Assembly (NCBI RefSeq): GCF_018687095.1
Contig: NZ_CP061286.1
Location: 1,240,001-1,304,000, forward strand
Direction: 5' to 3'
DNA length: 64,000 nt
DNA from: Polynucleobacter sp. MWH-UH25E
GTDB lineage: Bacteria > Pseudomonadota > Gammaproteobacteria > Burkholderiales > Burkholderiaceae
Shown here: positions 51,812 to 60,693 of the stretch, one piece after another
Layout: every line of letters starts with the position of its first letter
Numbering within the stretch: position 1 is the stretch's first letter
Notes under the pieces: generated by a model
What the model was told of the DNA's origin: nothing
The model's database searches: none
Seen by the model: only the letters and a program-made list of their open reading frames with translations
Made by a program: the position numbers and the translations under genes

Positions 51812-54800
51812 CAAAAACCCAAGCCAATTCCAAACCCTGTGCCTGCTTCCAACACTGGGCGAAGGCTCGAGATCCGCTTTCCAGAAGAATTACCAGTCTC
51901 TGGTCAGCGCCAGCTGATCAAAGATGCCTTACAAAGCCATCAGGTGGTCATTGTTTGTGGTGAGACAGGTTCAGGCAAAACAACGCAGTTACCCAAGATT
52001 TGTTTAGATCTGGGTCGAGGCACAATCAATGGCGGCAAATTGATTGGCCATACACAGCCTCGCAGAATCGCTGCAACTGCTACGGCCAAGCGTATTGCCC
52101 AAGAGCTAGGGTCTCCTATAGGGCAGGATGTTGGTTATCAAGTGCGCTTTGCTGATAAGACTAGCCATACCGCCTCTATCAAGTTGATGACAGACGGCAT
52201 CTTATTGGCCGAGACTCAGCGAGATCCCCAATTGCGAGCTTATGACACCCTCATCATTGATGAGGCACATGAACGTAGTCTGAATATTGATTTCTTATTG
52301 GGTTATCTCAGGCAGCTGCTACCTAAAAGACCAGACCTCAAGCTCATAATTACATCAGCCACGATTGATGCGCAGCGCTTTGCTGAACACTTTGCTATGA
52401 ACGGTAAGGTTGCTCCTGTAATTGAAGTGAGTGGCAGGCTATTTCCAGTGGAGCAGCGCTATTCACCACTAGAGCCCGATGTTAAGTCAGATACCAAGCC
52501 AGATAACAAAAAGGAATCCAAGGCCGCCAAGGAAATTCCGGAGGCGGTAGCGGAAGAGATTGCGAAATTATGGCGAGAAGGCGCTGCGGGCGCGGGCGAT
52601 GTCCTTGTCTTTCTGCCCGGTGAGCGCGAGATTCGGGATTGTGCTGAGGCGCTACGTAAAGATCATGTATTGCAACAACGCTTTCATCCTGAAGTTTTGA
52701 GTTTATTTGCGCGGCAATCGGTTGCAGAGCAAGAAAGAGTATTTTTGCCTGGTAATGGTCGTCGAATCATTTTGACAACCAACGTTGCCGAGACTTCCTT
52801 AACTGTACCCAATATTCGCTATGTAATTGATAGTGGATTAGCCAGAGTTAAGCGTTATTCCTATCGCAATAAAGTAGAGCAACTGCAAATTGAGCCTATC
52901 TCACAAGCCGCCGCCAATCAGCGCGCAGGTCGTTGTGGACGCGTATCTGATGGTATTTGTGTGCGACTCTATGGTGAGCAGGATTTTTTGAATCGACCAA
53001 AATTTACCGATCCTGAAATTCTACGCAGCTCATTAGCGGCAGTTTTATTGCGCATGAGCGCTTTGCGCTTACCAAAGATCGCGCATTTTCCATTTATAGA
53101 TAAACCTTTGGGAAGGGCGATTGCAGATGGTGTGCAACTGTTGGATGAGTTAGGTGCTATTGAAATTGATGAGGTGCAAGCGAGCGATAACAGAGACGGC
53201 AAGGAGCTGCAAAACAACTTCAAGCTTACGCAGATTGGCAAACAGTTGGCGGACTTACCTCTAGACCCGCGTATTGGCCGAATGCTATTAGCGGCTAAAG
53301 AACAGAATGCCTTAAAGGAAGTGACAATTATTGCTTCAGCCTTGGCTACCCAAGATCCACGAGAGCGGCCTATGGATCAGGCTGGCGCTGCTGACCAAGC
53401 ACATTTGCAGTTCGCCGATGAGCGTTCTGAGTTCTTAAGTTTCGTAAAGCTGTGGAATTGGTATCAAGATGCCTTGCAACATAAGCACAGCAATCGACAG
53501 CTCGAGAACCTCTGTCGAAGTAAATTTCTATCTCCACGTCGTATGCGTGAATGGCGCGACGTGCATGGCCAATTACATACCATGCTAGGCGAGAAGGGTT
53601 GGAAAGAAAATGGCCTTGCTGCCACCTATGAGCAAGTCCATTTATCTCTACTAACTGGCTTGCTCGGTTTTGTTGCAAAAAAAGAAGAAGATGAAAAATC
53701 TCAAGACCGCAATAGTAAGTCAGGTGGTTATGTTGGTGCTCGCGGTATACGTCCATTTATTTGGCCGGGCTCAACTATTGGTAAAAAGGCGGGCGCATGG
53801 ATTTTGGCGGGCGAGTTGCAAGAAACTAGCCGCATGTATGCACGCACCATTGCCAAAATTGAGCCGCAGTGGGTTGAGAAGGTTGCTGGCCATCGATTAA
53901 TTAAATCCTTAAGTGATCCTTTTTGGGATAACCGCCAAGGTGAAGTGTTGGCATTTGAGCGTGGCACTTTGTATGGATTGCCGATTTATCACGGGCGCCG
54001 TGTACGGTACGAGCCGCATGATCCGCAAGAAGCTCGTGAATTGTTTATTCGCCATGCTTTAGTGGAAGAAGAGTTATTTGGACGCATGGATACCCCCGCA
54101 CTTAAACGTGAGACAGAAGCGGATGCCAAGCGTAAGTATTCGAATGTGTTTGGATTCTTCTGGCATAACCATCGACTGGTTAAAGAGATCGAAGCTTTAG
54201 AGCATCGCTCACGTCGTCCTGATGTCTTGGTGGATGATGATCTGCTATTTGCTTTCTATGACTCTCGCATACCAAAAGATATTTGTAATCGAGAGAGTCT
54301 TAAAAGTTATCTCAATAAATACCCTGAACTAGATGCCCAGTTACGCCTAGAAAAAGCTGACCTGATGCGCCACGAAGCTGCTGGTATCACAGTTGATCGA
54401 TACCCTAAGTCCATGAAAGTAGGGGGCGCGCAACTTGCCTTAACTTACCACTTTGAACCAGGCAGCCCTAAAGACGGAGTTACTCTAGTGGTGCCTTTGG
54501 CTCAGCTCAACCAAATTGATGGGCGTCGCTGTGACTGGTTAGTGCCAGGGATGTGTGAAGAGAAGATTCTGTTATTGCTAAAGACCCTGCCTCAAAAAAT
54601 ACGACGTCACTGTGTTCCTCTTCCTGATTACGCCAAGTCTTATCTTGAGCGCAAGATTGATAGCAATCAATTTGGCATGGGTGATTTTTTAGATAGCCTG
54701 ATTGATGATATCCGCCAAGAGCGTGGCCTGGAAATCAAGAGAACAGATTTTCGACCTGAGGCATTGCCATTACATTGCTCTATGAACTTCCGCTTGATTG

Positions 54801-55864
54801 ATGAGCATGGTCGCCAATTAGAGCTTGAGCGAAACCTATCGCGTCTGCGATCAGAATATGGACAAACAGCGCGCGAGGCATTCCAAGCAGTAACGCAAGA
54901 GGCAGTTCAAGCGGAGCTAGGGATTGATTTAGCTAGAGATCAAACTAAGCCAGTTGGCTCGAATGACAAAGCTCAAGAACAAGTTCGCAAGGTAGAGCAG
55001 GGCGGCTATCGTAGTTGGGATTTTGGCGAGCTACCAGAAACTCTGGAGATCGCTAAAGGTAATAAGACCTTATTTGGTTACCCTGCGCTGATCGATCGAG
55101 GCGATTACTGCGATCTCGAGGTGTTCGATGATTTATTGGAGGCCCGCAAACAGCATATCCAAGGTCTGCGACGCCTGTTTGCTTTAAACAATAAAGACAC
55201 GCTTAAGGCATTGCAAAAGCAATTACCTGGTGTTCGCGAGATTGGTTTACTCTTTATTAATGTTGGATCGGTAGAAAATTTGCTTGAGCAGATTTTGAAT
55301 CTTTCCGTAGAGAGGGCCTTTATGGCGGAACCGCTTCCTAATACTGCAGAGTTATTTACGCAGCGACTGCAAGAGGGTAAGCCCAGATTGGCTTTAATAG
55401 CTCAAGAGATTGCGCGTCATACTTTAGCTGCATTGCAGGCTTATGCGGATCTGCAAAAAAAGATGGCTCAAGCAAAAGCAGCCTCGACAGCTGCATACGC
55501 AGATATTCAGTCGCAGTTGCAGGGTTTAATTTTCCCGAAGTTTGTTGCTGATATTCCCTATGTGCAGTTGGTGCATCTGCCGCGCTACTTAAAAGCAATT
55601 GCTTTGCGAATCGACAAGATGCGTTCAAACCCAGCTCGAGATGCGCAGTGCCAAAAAGATTGGGAGTCATTGGCAAGGCCATGGCAAAAGCTCTTACAGG
55701 GTGGCAAGGCGGCTGCTTCCTATGCAATGGCGGGTGACCAAGCCCTCATGGATTTCCGTTGGCAATTAGAGGAGTTAAGAGTGGCTCTATATGCTCAAGA
55801 GCTAAAAACTCCGACGCCAATGTCCTTGAAGCGCTTAGAAAAAGTTTTGGCCAGCTTGCGCTAG
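51791..55864 (+). CDS. hrpA: ATP-dependent RNA helicase HrpA (DEAH box)
   Basis: This large DEAH/RHA helicase has up to 1357 aa, close to E. coli HrpA (1300). Motif I is GETGSGKTTQLPK, motif II IIDEAHERSLN, motif III TSATI, motif VI QRAGRCGR. The helicase-associated and OB-fold regions and a long C-terminal DUF3418 domain follow. HrpA resolves stalled or collided ribosomes on mRNA in E. coli. The N-terminus is uncertain: GTG 51791 and GTG 51839 both lack a Shine-Dalgarno, and conserved sequence begins near RRLEIRFPEELPVSGQRQ. It is divergent from argA. Confidence 0.95.
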   Translation: MQEPINQQKPKPIPNPVPASNTGRRLEIRFPEELPVSGQRQLIKDALQSHQVVIVCGETGSGKTTQLPKICLDLGRGTINGGKLIGHTQPRRIAATATAKRIAQELGSPIGQDVGYQVRFADKTSHTASIKLMTDGILLAETQRDPQLRAYDTLIIDEAHERSLNIDFLLGYLRQLLPKRPDLKLIITSATIDAQRFAEHFAMNGKVAPVIEVSGRLFPVEQRYSPLEPDVKSDTKPDNKKESKAAKEIPEAVAEEIAKLWREGAAGAGDVLVFLPGEREIRDCAEALRKDHVLQQRFHPEVLSLFARQSVAEQERVFLPGNGRRIILTTNVAETSLTVPNIRYVIDSGLARVKRYSYRNKVEQLQIEPISQAAANQRAGRCGRVSDGICVRLYGEQDFLNRPKFTDPEILRSSLAAVLLRMSALRLPKIAHFPFIDKPLGRAIADGVQLLDELGAIEIDEVQASDNRDGKELQNNFKLTQIGKQLADLPLDPRIGRMLLAAKEQNALKEVTIIASALATQDPRERPMDQAGAADQAHLQFADERSEFLSFVKLWNWYQDALQHKHSNRQLENLCRSKFLSPRRMREWRDVHGQLHTMLGEKGWKENGLAATYEQVHLSLLTGLLGFVAKKEEDEKSQDRNSKSGGYVGARGIRPFIWPGSTIGKKAGAWILAGELQETSRMYARTIAKIEPQWVEKVAGHRLIKSLSDPFWDNRQGEVLAFERGTLYGLPIYHGRRVRYEPHDPQEARELFIRHALVEEELFGRMDTPALKRETEADAKRKYSNVFGFFWHNHRLVKEIEALEHRSRRPDVLVDDDLLFAFYDSRIPKDICNRESLKSYLNKYPELDAQLRLEKADLMRHEAAGITVDRYPKSMKVGGAQLALTYHFEPGSPKDGVTLVVPLAQLNQIDGRRCDWLVPGMCEEKILLLLKTLPQKIRRHCVPLPDYAKSYLERKIDSNQFGMGDFLDSLIDDIRQERGLEIKRTDFRPEALPLHCSMNFRLIDEHGRQLELERNLSRLRSEYGQTAREAFQAVTQEAVQAELGIDLARDQTKPVGSNDKAQEQVRKVEQGGYRSWDFGELPETLEIAKGNKTLFGYPALIDRGDYCDLEVFDDLLEARKQHIQGLRRLFALNNKDTLKALQKQLPGVREIGLLFINVGSVENLLEQILNLSVERAFMAEPLPNTAELFTQRLQEGKPRLALIAQEIARHTLAALQAYADLQKKMAQAKAASTAAYADIQSQLQGLIFPKFVADIPYVQLVHLPRYLKAIALRIDKMRSNPARDAQCQKDWESLARPWQKLLQGGKAAASYAMAGDQALMDFRWQLEELRVALYAQELKTPTPMSLKRLEKVLASLR

Positions 55865-55922
55865 GTCAAATTCGAGCTTCTAGAAGGGTTTTTAGGTATT
55901 CTGCATTGCTTACAATGTAGCT

Positions 55923-56951
55923 ATGCATATATTTATCAAGATTAGAACTTTTAGCAGCATTGCCTTATCCCTTGGTTTTGTTCTCGCTTCCCATCAATTT
56001 ACTGCTCACGCGCAATCCAATGCGGCTAGTAATGTATCGGCTCAACCCAAGATAGCGGTCATTCTGAATTCTGGCGCTGCTTCTGTCAGTTTGATCGATA
56101 TGCAAACCCGTGAAGTGATTAAGACAATGCCGGTTGGCAAAGAACCGCATCACTTGATGATGACGCCAGACCAAAAGACTTTATTAATTGCTAATGCAGC
56201 TGGTAACGATGTGGTTTTGATGAATCCAGTCAGCGGTGAAATTACTGGACGCGTACCAAATATTATTGACCCATACCAAATTGGATATTCTCCAAATCAC
56301 AAATGGTTTGTAGTGAATGGTAATCGCTTGGATCGCGTAGATATTTACGCTGCAAATGGGGCAGACCTTAAATTAGCAAAGACAGTTAAATTGGCAAAAA
56401 CACCAAGTCATATTGCCTTTACTTCAGATAGCAAGATTGCTTTTATTACTCTGCAAGACTCCAGCGAACTTGCCGCAATCGATCTTGAAACACAAAATGT
56501 GCTTTGGGTAATGCCAACAGGCAAGGTTCCGGCCGGATTGTGGATGACGCCAGGAGATCAGTATCTATTGGTAGGTATCACTGGTGAAGACAATGTGCAG
56601 GTCATTGATTGGAGAAACCGCAAGGAAGTAAAGCGAATTTTTACGGGTAAAGGCGCACATAATTTCCGCCCGCTGGGTGATAAGAAGCATGTTTTCGTGA
56701 GCAATCGTATTGCTTCTACTATCAGCTTGATTAATATGCAAACCTTGGAAAAGGTTGGCGATATTACCGGTCTACCATCTGGTCCAGATGATATGGAAAT
56801 TACTCCTGATGGAAAGACGATGTGGGTGACCTTTCGTTTTGCGAAGAAGGTTGGGGTAATTGATATTCCCTCAATGAAACTAGTTGGGGTGATTCCTGTG
56901 GGCAAATCTCCGCATGGTGTCTTCTTTTACCCTCGGGCTTCGTGGGAGTAA
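55923..56951 (+). CDS. Secreted YncE-like beta-propeller protein
   Basis: This 342-aa protein has a signal peptide (ending near QFTAHAQS) and a seven-bladed propeller of YVTN/cytochrome-D1-type repeats: VGKEPHHLMMTPDQKTLLIANAAGNDVVLMN, LPSGPDDMEITPDGKTMWVTF, VGKSPHGVFFYP. Such proteins are periplasmic; no haem-binding or catalytic motif is seen, so a binding role is likely. TACAAT (55911-55916) ends 6 bp before the ATG and no Shine-Dalgarno is present, which suggests leaderless expression. A polysaccharide deacetylase gene follows 12 bp later. Confidence 0.82.
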   Translation: MHIFIKIRTFSSIALSLGFVLASHQFTAHAQSNAASNVSAQPKIAVILNSGAASVSLIDMQTREVIKTMPVGKEPHHLMMTPDQKTLLIANAAGNDVVLMNPVSGEITGRVPNIIDPYQIGYSPNHKWFVVNGNRLDRVDIYAANGADLKLAKTVKLAKTPSHIAFTSDSKIAFITLQDSSELAAIDLETQNVLWVMPTGKVPAGLWMTPGDQYLLVGITGEDNVQVIDWRNRKEVKRIFTGKGAHNFRPLGDKKHVFVSNRIASTISLINMQTLEKVGDITGLPSGPDDMEITPDGKTMWVTFRFAKKVGVIDIPSMKLVGVIPVGKSPHGVFFYPRASWE

Positions 56952-56963
56952 ATACAGTTAGTG

Positions 56964-57749
56964 ATGAAGAGTAATACCCTTATATATTTCACAGCCGCGC
57001 TGATGCTCGGCTGTTTTTCATTGGGCACTTATGCTCAGGCGCAGACAGCAGCATGCAATAAAACGGCATATCTCAGTTTTGATACTGGCAATATGTCAGT
57101 TGCTGAAAAAGTGGCTGAGATATTGAAGCGACAGAACGTTAAGGCCACTTTTTTTCTTGCCAATGAAAAAACCTTTCGGGGTGACTTCGCTCTAGATGAT
57201 TCATGGAAGCCTTATTGGCAGGAACTTGCTAAAGAGGGACATCACTTTGGTAGTCACACTTATGACCATACTTATTTTGTAAAAGATGGCCCAAAGGGCG
57301 AAGTTTTTGAAAAACCCCAATTTGGCCCCAAGGCAGGGATGACCGTTATGTATAACGAGGCGGCCATGTGTAAAGAAATCCGTCGCGTAGATCAGCGCTT
57401 TCAAGAATTAACAAATCAACACCTACAAAAAATCTGGCGTGCCCCTGGAGGCAAGACATCGCCTACCCTAATTCGGATGGGGGATATGTGCGGATATCAA
57501 CACATTGGCTGGGCACCAGCAGGCTTTTTGGGTGACGAACTCAACTCTGATAAATATCCTAACCAGATACTTTTAGAGAAAGCCAGCAAGGGTATTCAAA
57601 ATGGTGATATCACTATGGCTCATTTGGGTATCTGGTCCAGAAGGGATCCCTGGGCTCCCGCAGTGTTGGAGCAGTTGATTATCAATTTGAAGCAACGAGG
57701 CTTTTGTTTTGGGCTCTTACCCAAAAATTCGGAGAATCAGTCAAAATAA
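56964..57749 (+). CDS. Secreted polysaccharide deacetylase (NodB domain), altered metal motif
   Basis: This exported NodB-fold carbohydrate esterase has about 261 aa. The signal peptide is MKSNTLIYFTAALMLGCFSLGTYA. Motif 1 reads AYLSFDTGN where the family has TFDDG: the catalytic-base Asp is kept, but the metal-binding Asp is Thr. Motif 2 SHTYDH keeps both histidines, and RAPGGK (motif 3) is present. It may be active with altered metal binding, or have become non-catalytic. The start is ATG 56964 or GTG 56961. It sits between the propeller and a hydroxylase gene with 3-12 bp spacers. Confidence 0.85.
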   Translation: MKSNTLIYFTAALMLGCFSLGTYAQAQTAACNKTAYLSFDTGNMSVAEKVAEILKRQNVKATFFLANEKTFRGDFALDDSWKPYWQELAKEGHHFGSHTYDHTYFVKDGPKGEVFEKPQFGPKAGMTVMYNEAAMCKEIRRVDQRFQELTNQHLQKIWRAPGGKTSPTLIRMGDMCGYQHIGWAPAGFLGDELNSDKYPNQILLEKASKGIQNGDITMAHLGIWSRRDPWAPAVLEQLIINLKQRGFCFGLLPKNSENQSK

Positions 57750-57752
57750 AGC

Positions 57753-58724
57753 ATGGCTTGGACTGATATTACCTCTGCGATTTCAGGTGCTTATGGCAGC
57801 ATTCAGGAATGGCTATTTACCAATCTTGTTGGCCCACTTCTTTATCAATTCGATTTGATGTCATGGGCTGAAGATGCCTTTGATGGCCTCGATTGGTTTC
57901 TGTTTGGCTGTATTCAAATCCTTCTGATTTTGCTAGTGCTTCGTACATGGGAGCGAGTGCAACCAGCGGAAGCGCAGGAGCGGTTTGCATCATCTTCTAA
58001 AGCTGATGTGTTTTATACGCTCTTTCATCGCTTGGGTATCTTTCACGGCTTGATGTTTATCGCCTTATCCGAATTCTTTTTTGAAATTGATTCGATATTG
58101 CATGATTTCCGTTTTGATCGTCTTAATGTCGAAAATTGGTGGCCTAGCATTACTTCAATACCGGTAGTGAGTTTTCTAATTTATTTAGTTCTATTAGATT
58201 TGGTCGATTACCTCTATCATCGCGCCTCACACGCTTTTAATTGGTGGTGGCAATTGCATGCTTTGCACCATAGCCAAACAGTCATGACCGCCTGGTCAGA
58301 TAATCGCAACCATCTCTTAGACGACATCATGCGTGCAATAGTAATGGCATTTTTTGCATTGTTGTTTGGTGTTTCACCTGGACAGTTTGTAGCCTTGGTA
58401 GCAATCAGTCAATTTATTCAAAGCTGGCAGCATGCCAATATCAGAAGCGATTTAGGTATTGCTCGCTATTTGCTGATATCCCCTATGTATCACCGCATGC
58501 ACCACGCAGTTGGATACGGCCATGAGGCACAGGGCAAACCTGGCGTATTGGGTGGCTGTAATTTTGGAGTATTGTTCCCTTGGTGGGATATGGTCTTTAG
58601 GACTGCTATTTTCCCGAAAGCAATTTACCCAACAGGCGTGCGAAACTTAAGCGTCTCGCAAAATATTATTACGCAGCAATGGCAGGGATTAGTGCACGCA
58701 GCGCGTGAGTTGTTTGCTAAGTAG
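57753..58724 (+). CDS. Sterol desaturase/fatty acid hydroxylase family membrane protein
   Basis: This diiron membrane hydroxylase has 323 aa. The three histidine clusters are YHRASHAFNWWW, LHALHHSQ and MYHRMHHAVGYGHE. Helices such as FLFGCIQILLILLVL and SFLIYLVLLDLVDYL flank them. Bacterial members oxidise fatty acyl chains, carotenoids or hopanoid-like lipids; the substrate here is unknown. It starts 3 bp after the deacetylase stop, so it is in the same operon. Confidence 0.85.
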   Translation: MAWTDITSAISGAYGSIQEWLFTNLVGPLLYQFDLMSWAEDAFDGLDWFLFGCIQILLILLVLRTWERVQPAEAQERFASSSKADVFYTLFHRLGIFHGLMFIALSEFFFEIDSILHDFRFDRLNVENWWPSITSIPVVSFLIYLVLLDLVDYLYHRASHAFNWWWQLHALHHSQTVMTAWSDNRNHLLDDIMRAIVMAFFALLFGVSPGQFVALVAISQFIQSWQHANIRSDLGIARYLLISPMYHRMHHAVGYGHEAQGKPGVLGGCNFGVLFPWWDMVFRTAIFPKAIYPTGVRNLSVSQNIITQQWQGLVHAARELFAK

Positions 58725-58761
58725 CAAACATAGGCAAATGCCTCAGTGAGTTAGGAGTTTT

Positions 58762-59631
58762 ATGGTCGGCATTCAACAAGTATTTAAATCATTTGGACTT
58801 GCATTGGTGGGCACGATGCATCCGCGAATGTTATGGCTAAGTTTGCGTCCATTTTTGATTGTGTCGGTACTCTGGGGATGTCTGATTTGGCTAACCTGGA
58901 CTCCCGCGCTAGAAGCCCTCAGTATTTTTCTTACCAATTCTATCTTTACTAGTTGGATACAAGATGGTCTCGTATGGGCTGGCTTTGATAATGCAAGAGC
59001 ATGGATTGCTCCATTGTTCTTCGTGATGCTCATCATTCCACTGATCACAATTAGCTTGCTAGTGTTGATTGCTTTTTCTACTGTTCCATCTATTGTGAAT
59101 ATTGTCGCAAGACAAGCGCAGTACCATGGCTTGGAGCGAAGGCAGGGTGGAGGCTTTTTTGGTAGTTTGGCCTACACACTTTGGTCTGCATTAATCTGTT
59201 TAGCCCTTGTTCTGTTGACCTTACCGGTGTGGTGGGTGCCGCCCCTCGTGGCAATTCTGCCACCATTGCTTTGGGGTTGGTTAACTATGCGCTTAATGTC
59301 ATATGACGTCTTAGCAAAACACGCAAGCGCAGAAGAGCGTGATCTGCTAATTGAGAAATACCGTTGGCCGTTATTAGTTATGGGTATCGCTTCAGGGATG
59401 CTGGGGGCTGTCCCCACATTCTTTTGGGCAACTTCTGCATTAGCGCTGGTGCTTTTTCCAATCGTCAGTTTTGTTGCTCTGTGGATTTACTCTTTAATAT
59501 TTGTTTTTGCTGCTTTATGGTTTAGCCATTTCTTATTAGATGCTTTAAAAACACTTAGACAAGAAGAATTGGATAAGGCGCTAACAGTGCCTACACGTGT
59601 AATAGAAACGGAGCTGCCTTACCATGGCTGA
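58762..59631 (+). CDS. EI24/CysZ-like membrane protein
   Basis: This 289-aa multi-helix inner membrane protein of the EI24 domain family includes E. coli CysZ, a sulfate transporter. VFKSFGLALVGTMHPRMLWLSLRPFLIV at the start and the large hydrophobic helices are typical. There is no cys gene nearby, so sulfate uptake is not implied. The molybdopterin-binding gene overlaps its 3' end by 8 bp; this pair is common in betaproteobacteria. Confidence 0.82.
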   Translation: MVGIQQVFKSFGLALVGTMHPRMLWLSLRPFLIVSVLWGCLIWLTWTPALEALSIFLTNSIFTSWIQDGLVWAGFDNARAWIAPLFFVMLIIPLITISLLVLIAFSTVPSIVNIVARQAQYHGLERRQGGGFFGSLAYTLWSALICLALVLLTLPVWWVPPLVAILPPLLWGWLTMRLMSYDVLAKHASAEERDLLIEKYRWPLLVMGIASGMLGAVPTFFWATSALALVLFPIVSFVALWIYSLIFVFAALWFSHFLLDALKTLRQEELDKALTVPTRVIETELPYHG

Positions 59632-60487
59632 TGCGATAAAAAAAGTAGAGATCGAGGTGTCTGCTAGCGAAGCTAAAGCTGCGAGACGCTTTGGTTTAAT
59701 CGTGATTGGTGACGAGATATTATCCGGGCGTCGTCAAGATAAGCATATGAGTAAGTTGATTGAATTGCTTACAGAGCGTGGATTGAGTTTGAGTTGGGCA
59801 AGGTATGTAGCAGATGATCCTGAGCAAATAACTGCGACACTCAAAGATAGTTTTGCTAGCGGTGATGTGGTGTTTAGTACAGGCGGTATCGGCGCAACGC
59901 CAGATGATCACACGCGACAATGCGCTGCCCTAGCGCTAGGAACTAAAACAGAATTACATCCAACTGCGCGTGAGTTGATTGCGGACCGTATTCAATCAAT
60001 GGCAGAGGGAGATCCCATCAAAGCGGATCTCAATACCCCTGAAAATCAACATCGCTTCAAGATGGGTGAGTTCCCAATTGGTAGTGAGATTATTCCCAAC
60101 CCTTACAACCAAATTCCGGGATTTAGGATTAAAGAGCATCACTTTCTTCCTGGGTTTCCAGTGATGGCTGCGCCAATGATGGCGTGGTGCCTGGATACCC
60201 ACTACAAAGATTTGTTTCATCAAGAGAATTGGGCTGAGCAGAGCTTTATCGTGCCCAAGGGGATTGAGTCGACTTTGACGCCCCTTATGGAGCGTATTGA
60301 GGCGAGTTTCCCTGGCGTGAAGGTCTTCAGTCTTCCTTCGGTCGGCGATGCCAGCAAGGGTGGCGTGTACGCCCAGAGGCACATTGAATTAGGCATTAAA
60401 GGTAATGCCAATTTGCTAGAAAGCGCTTGGATTGCCCTGCGGACAGGAACCCAAGAGCTGGGTTATGAGGTCCACGACATAGCCTAG
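59624..60487 (+). CDS. Molybdopterin-binding domain protein (MoaB/CinA-N-like)
   Basis: This 287-aa cytoplasmic protein has an N-terminal MoCF_biosynth domain: FGLIVIGDEILSGRRQDKHM, DVVFSTGGIGATPDDHTRQ and FPIGSEIIPNPYNQIPGFRI. It resembles the N-terminal half of CinA (competence/damage-inducible) without the C-terminal amidase domain. The role is uncertain; a nucleotide- or pterin-phosphate hydrolase is possible. The stop codon is within a perfect 14-bp palindrome, ATAGCCTAGGCTAT (60479-60492). Confidence 0.85.
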   Translation: MADAIKKVEIEVSASEAKAARRFGLIVIGDEILSGRRQDKHMSKLIELLTERGLSLSWARYVADDPEQITATLKDSFASGDVVFSTGGIGATPDDHTRQCAALALGTKTELHPTARELIADRIQSMAEGDPIKADLNTPENQHRFKMGEFPIGSEIIPNPYNQIPGFRIKEHHFLPGFPVMAAPMMAWCLDTHYKDLFHQENWAEQSFIVPKGIESTLTPLMERIEASFPGVKVFSLPSVGDASKGGVYAQRHIELGIKGNANLLESAWIALRTGTQELGYEVHDIA

Positions 60488-60693
60488 GCTATTTATGCCC
60501 TATAAAGGTGCAAATTAGCTATTTTTACAGGTTAATGTGGGTATTCGAGCACTTAAATAGTGCAATAATGAGGATTCCCCGTTGTTTGCTTCAGTAAATT
60601 ACATACATCCGCAAGGCATGTTGCATGCCTGGAATAAACAAGGGTGTATGCCTTAGTTTTGAATTCCAAGTTTAGTTAATAGAGGAGAGTTGC
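60488..60693 (+). promoter_or_regulatory. glnA upstream control region
   Basis: AGCACT-TAAAT-AGTGCA (60548-60564) resembles an NtrC site (TGCACT-N5-AGTGCA type). Further down, GG (60615-60616) and GC (60627-60628) lie 10 bp apart inside GGCATGTTGCATGCC, which has sigma-54 spacing but poor consensus elsewhere and is also a perfect palindrome (GGCATG-TTG-CATGCC). No strong sigma-70 promoter was identified. AGAGGAGAG precedes the glnA ATG. Confidence 0.5.

Noticed and set aside
60613..60630. Confident sigma-54 promoter for glnA
   Set aside because: GG-N10-GC spacing is right, but the -24 and -12 boxes are poor (AGGCAT, ATGC), the element is a palindrome, and the local NtrC lacks GAFTGA.
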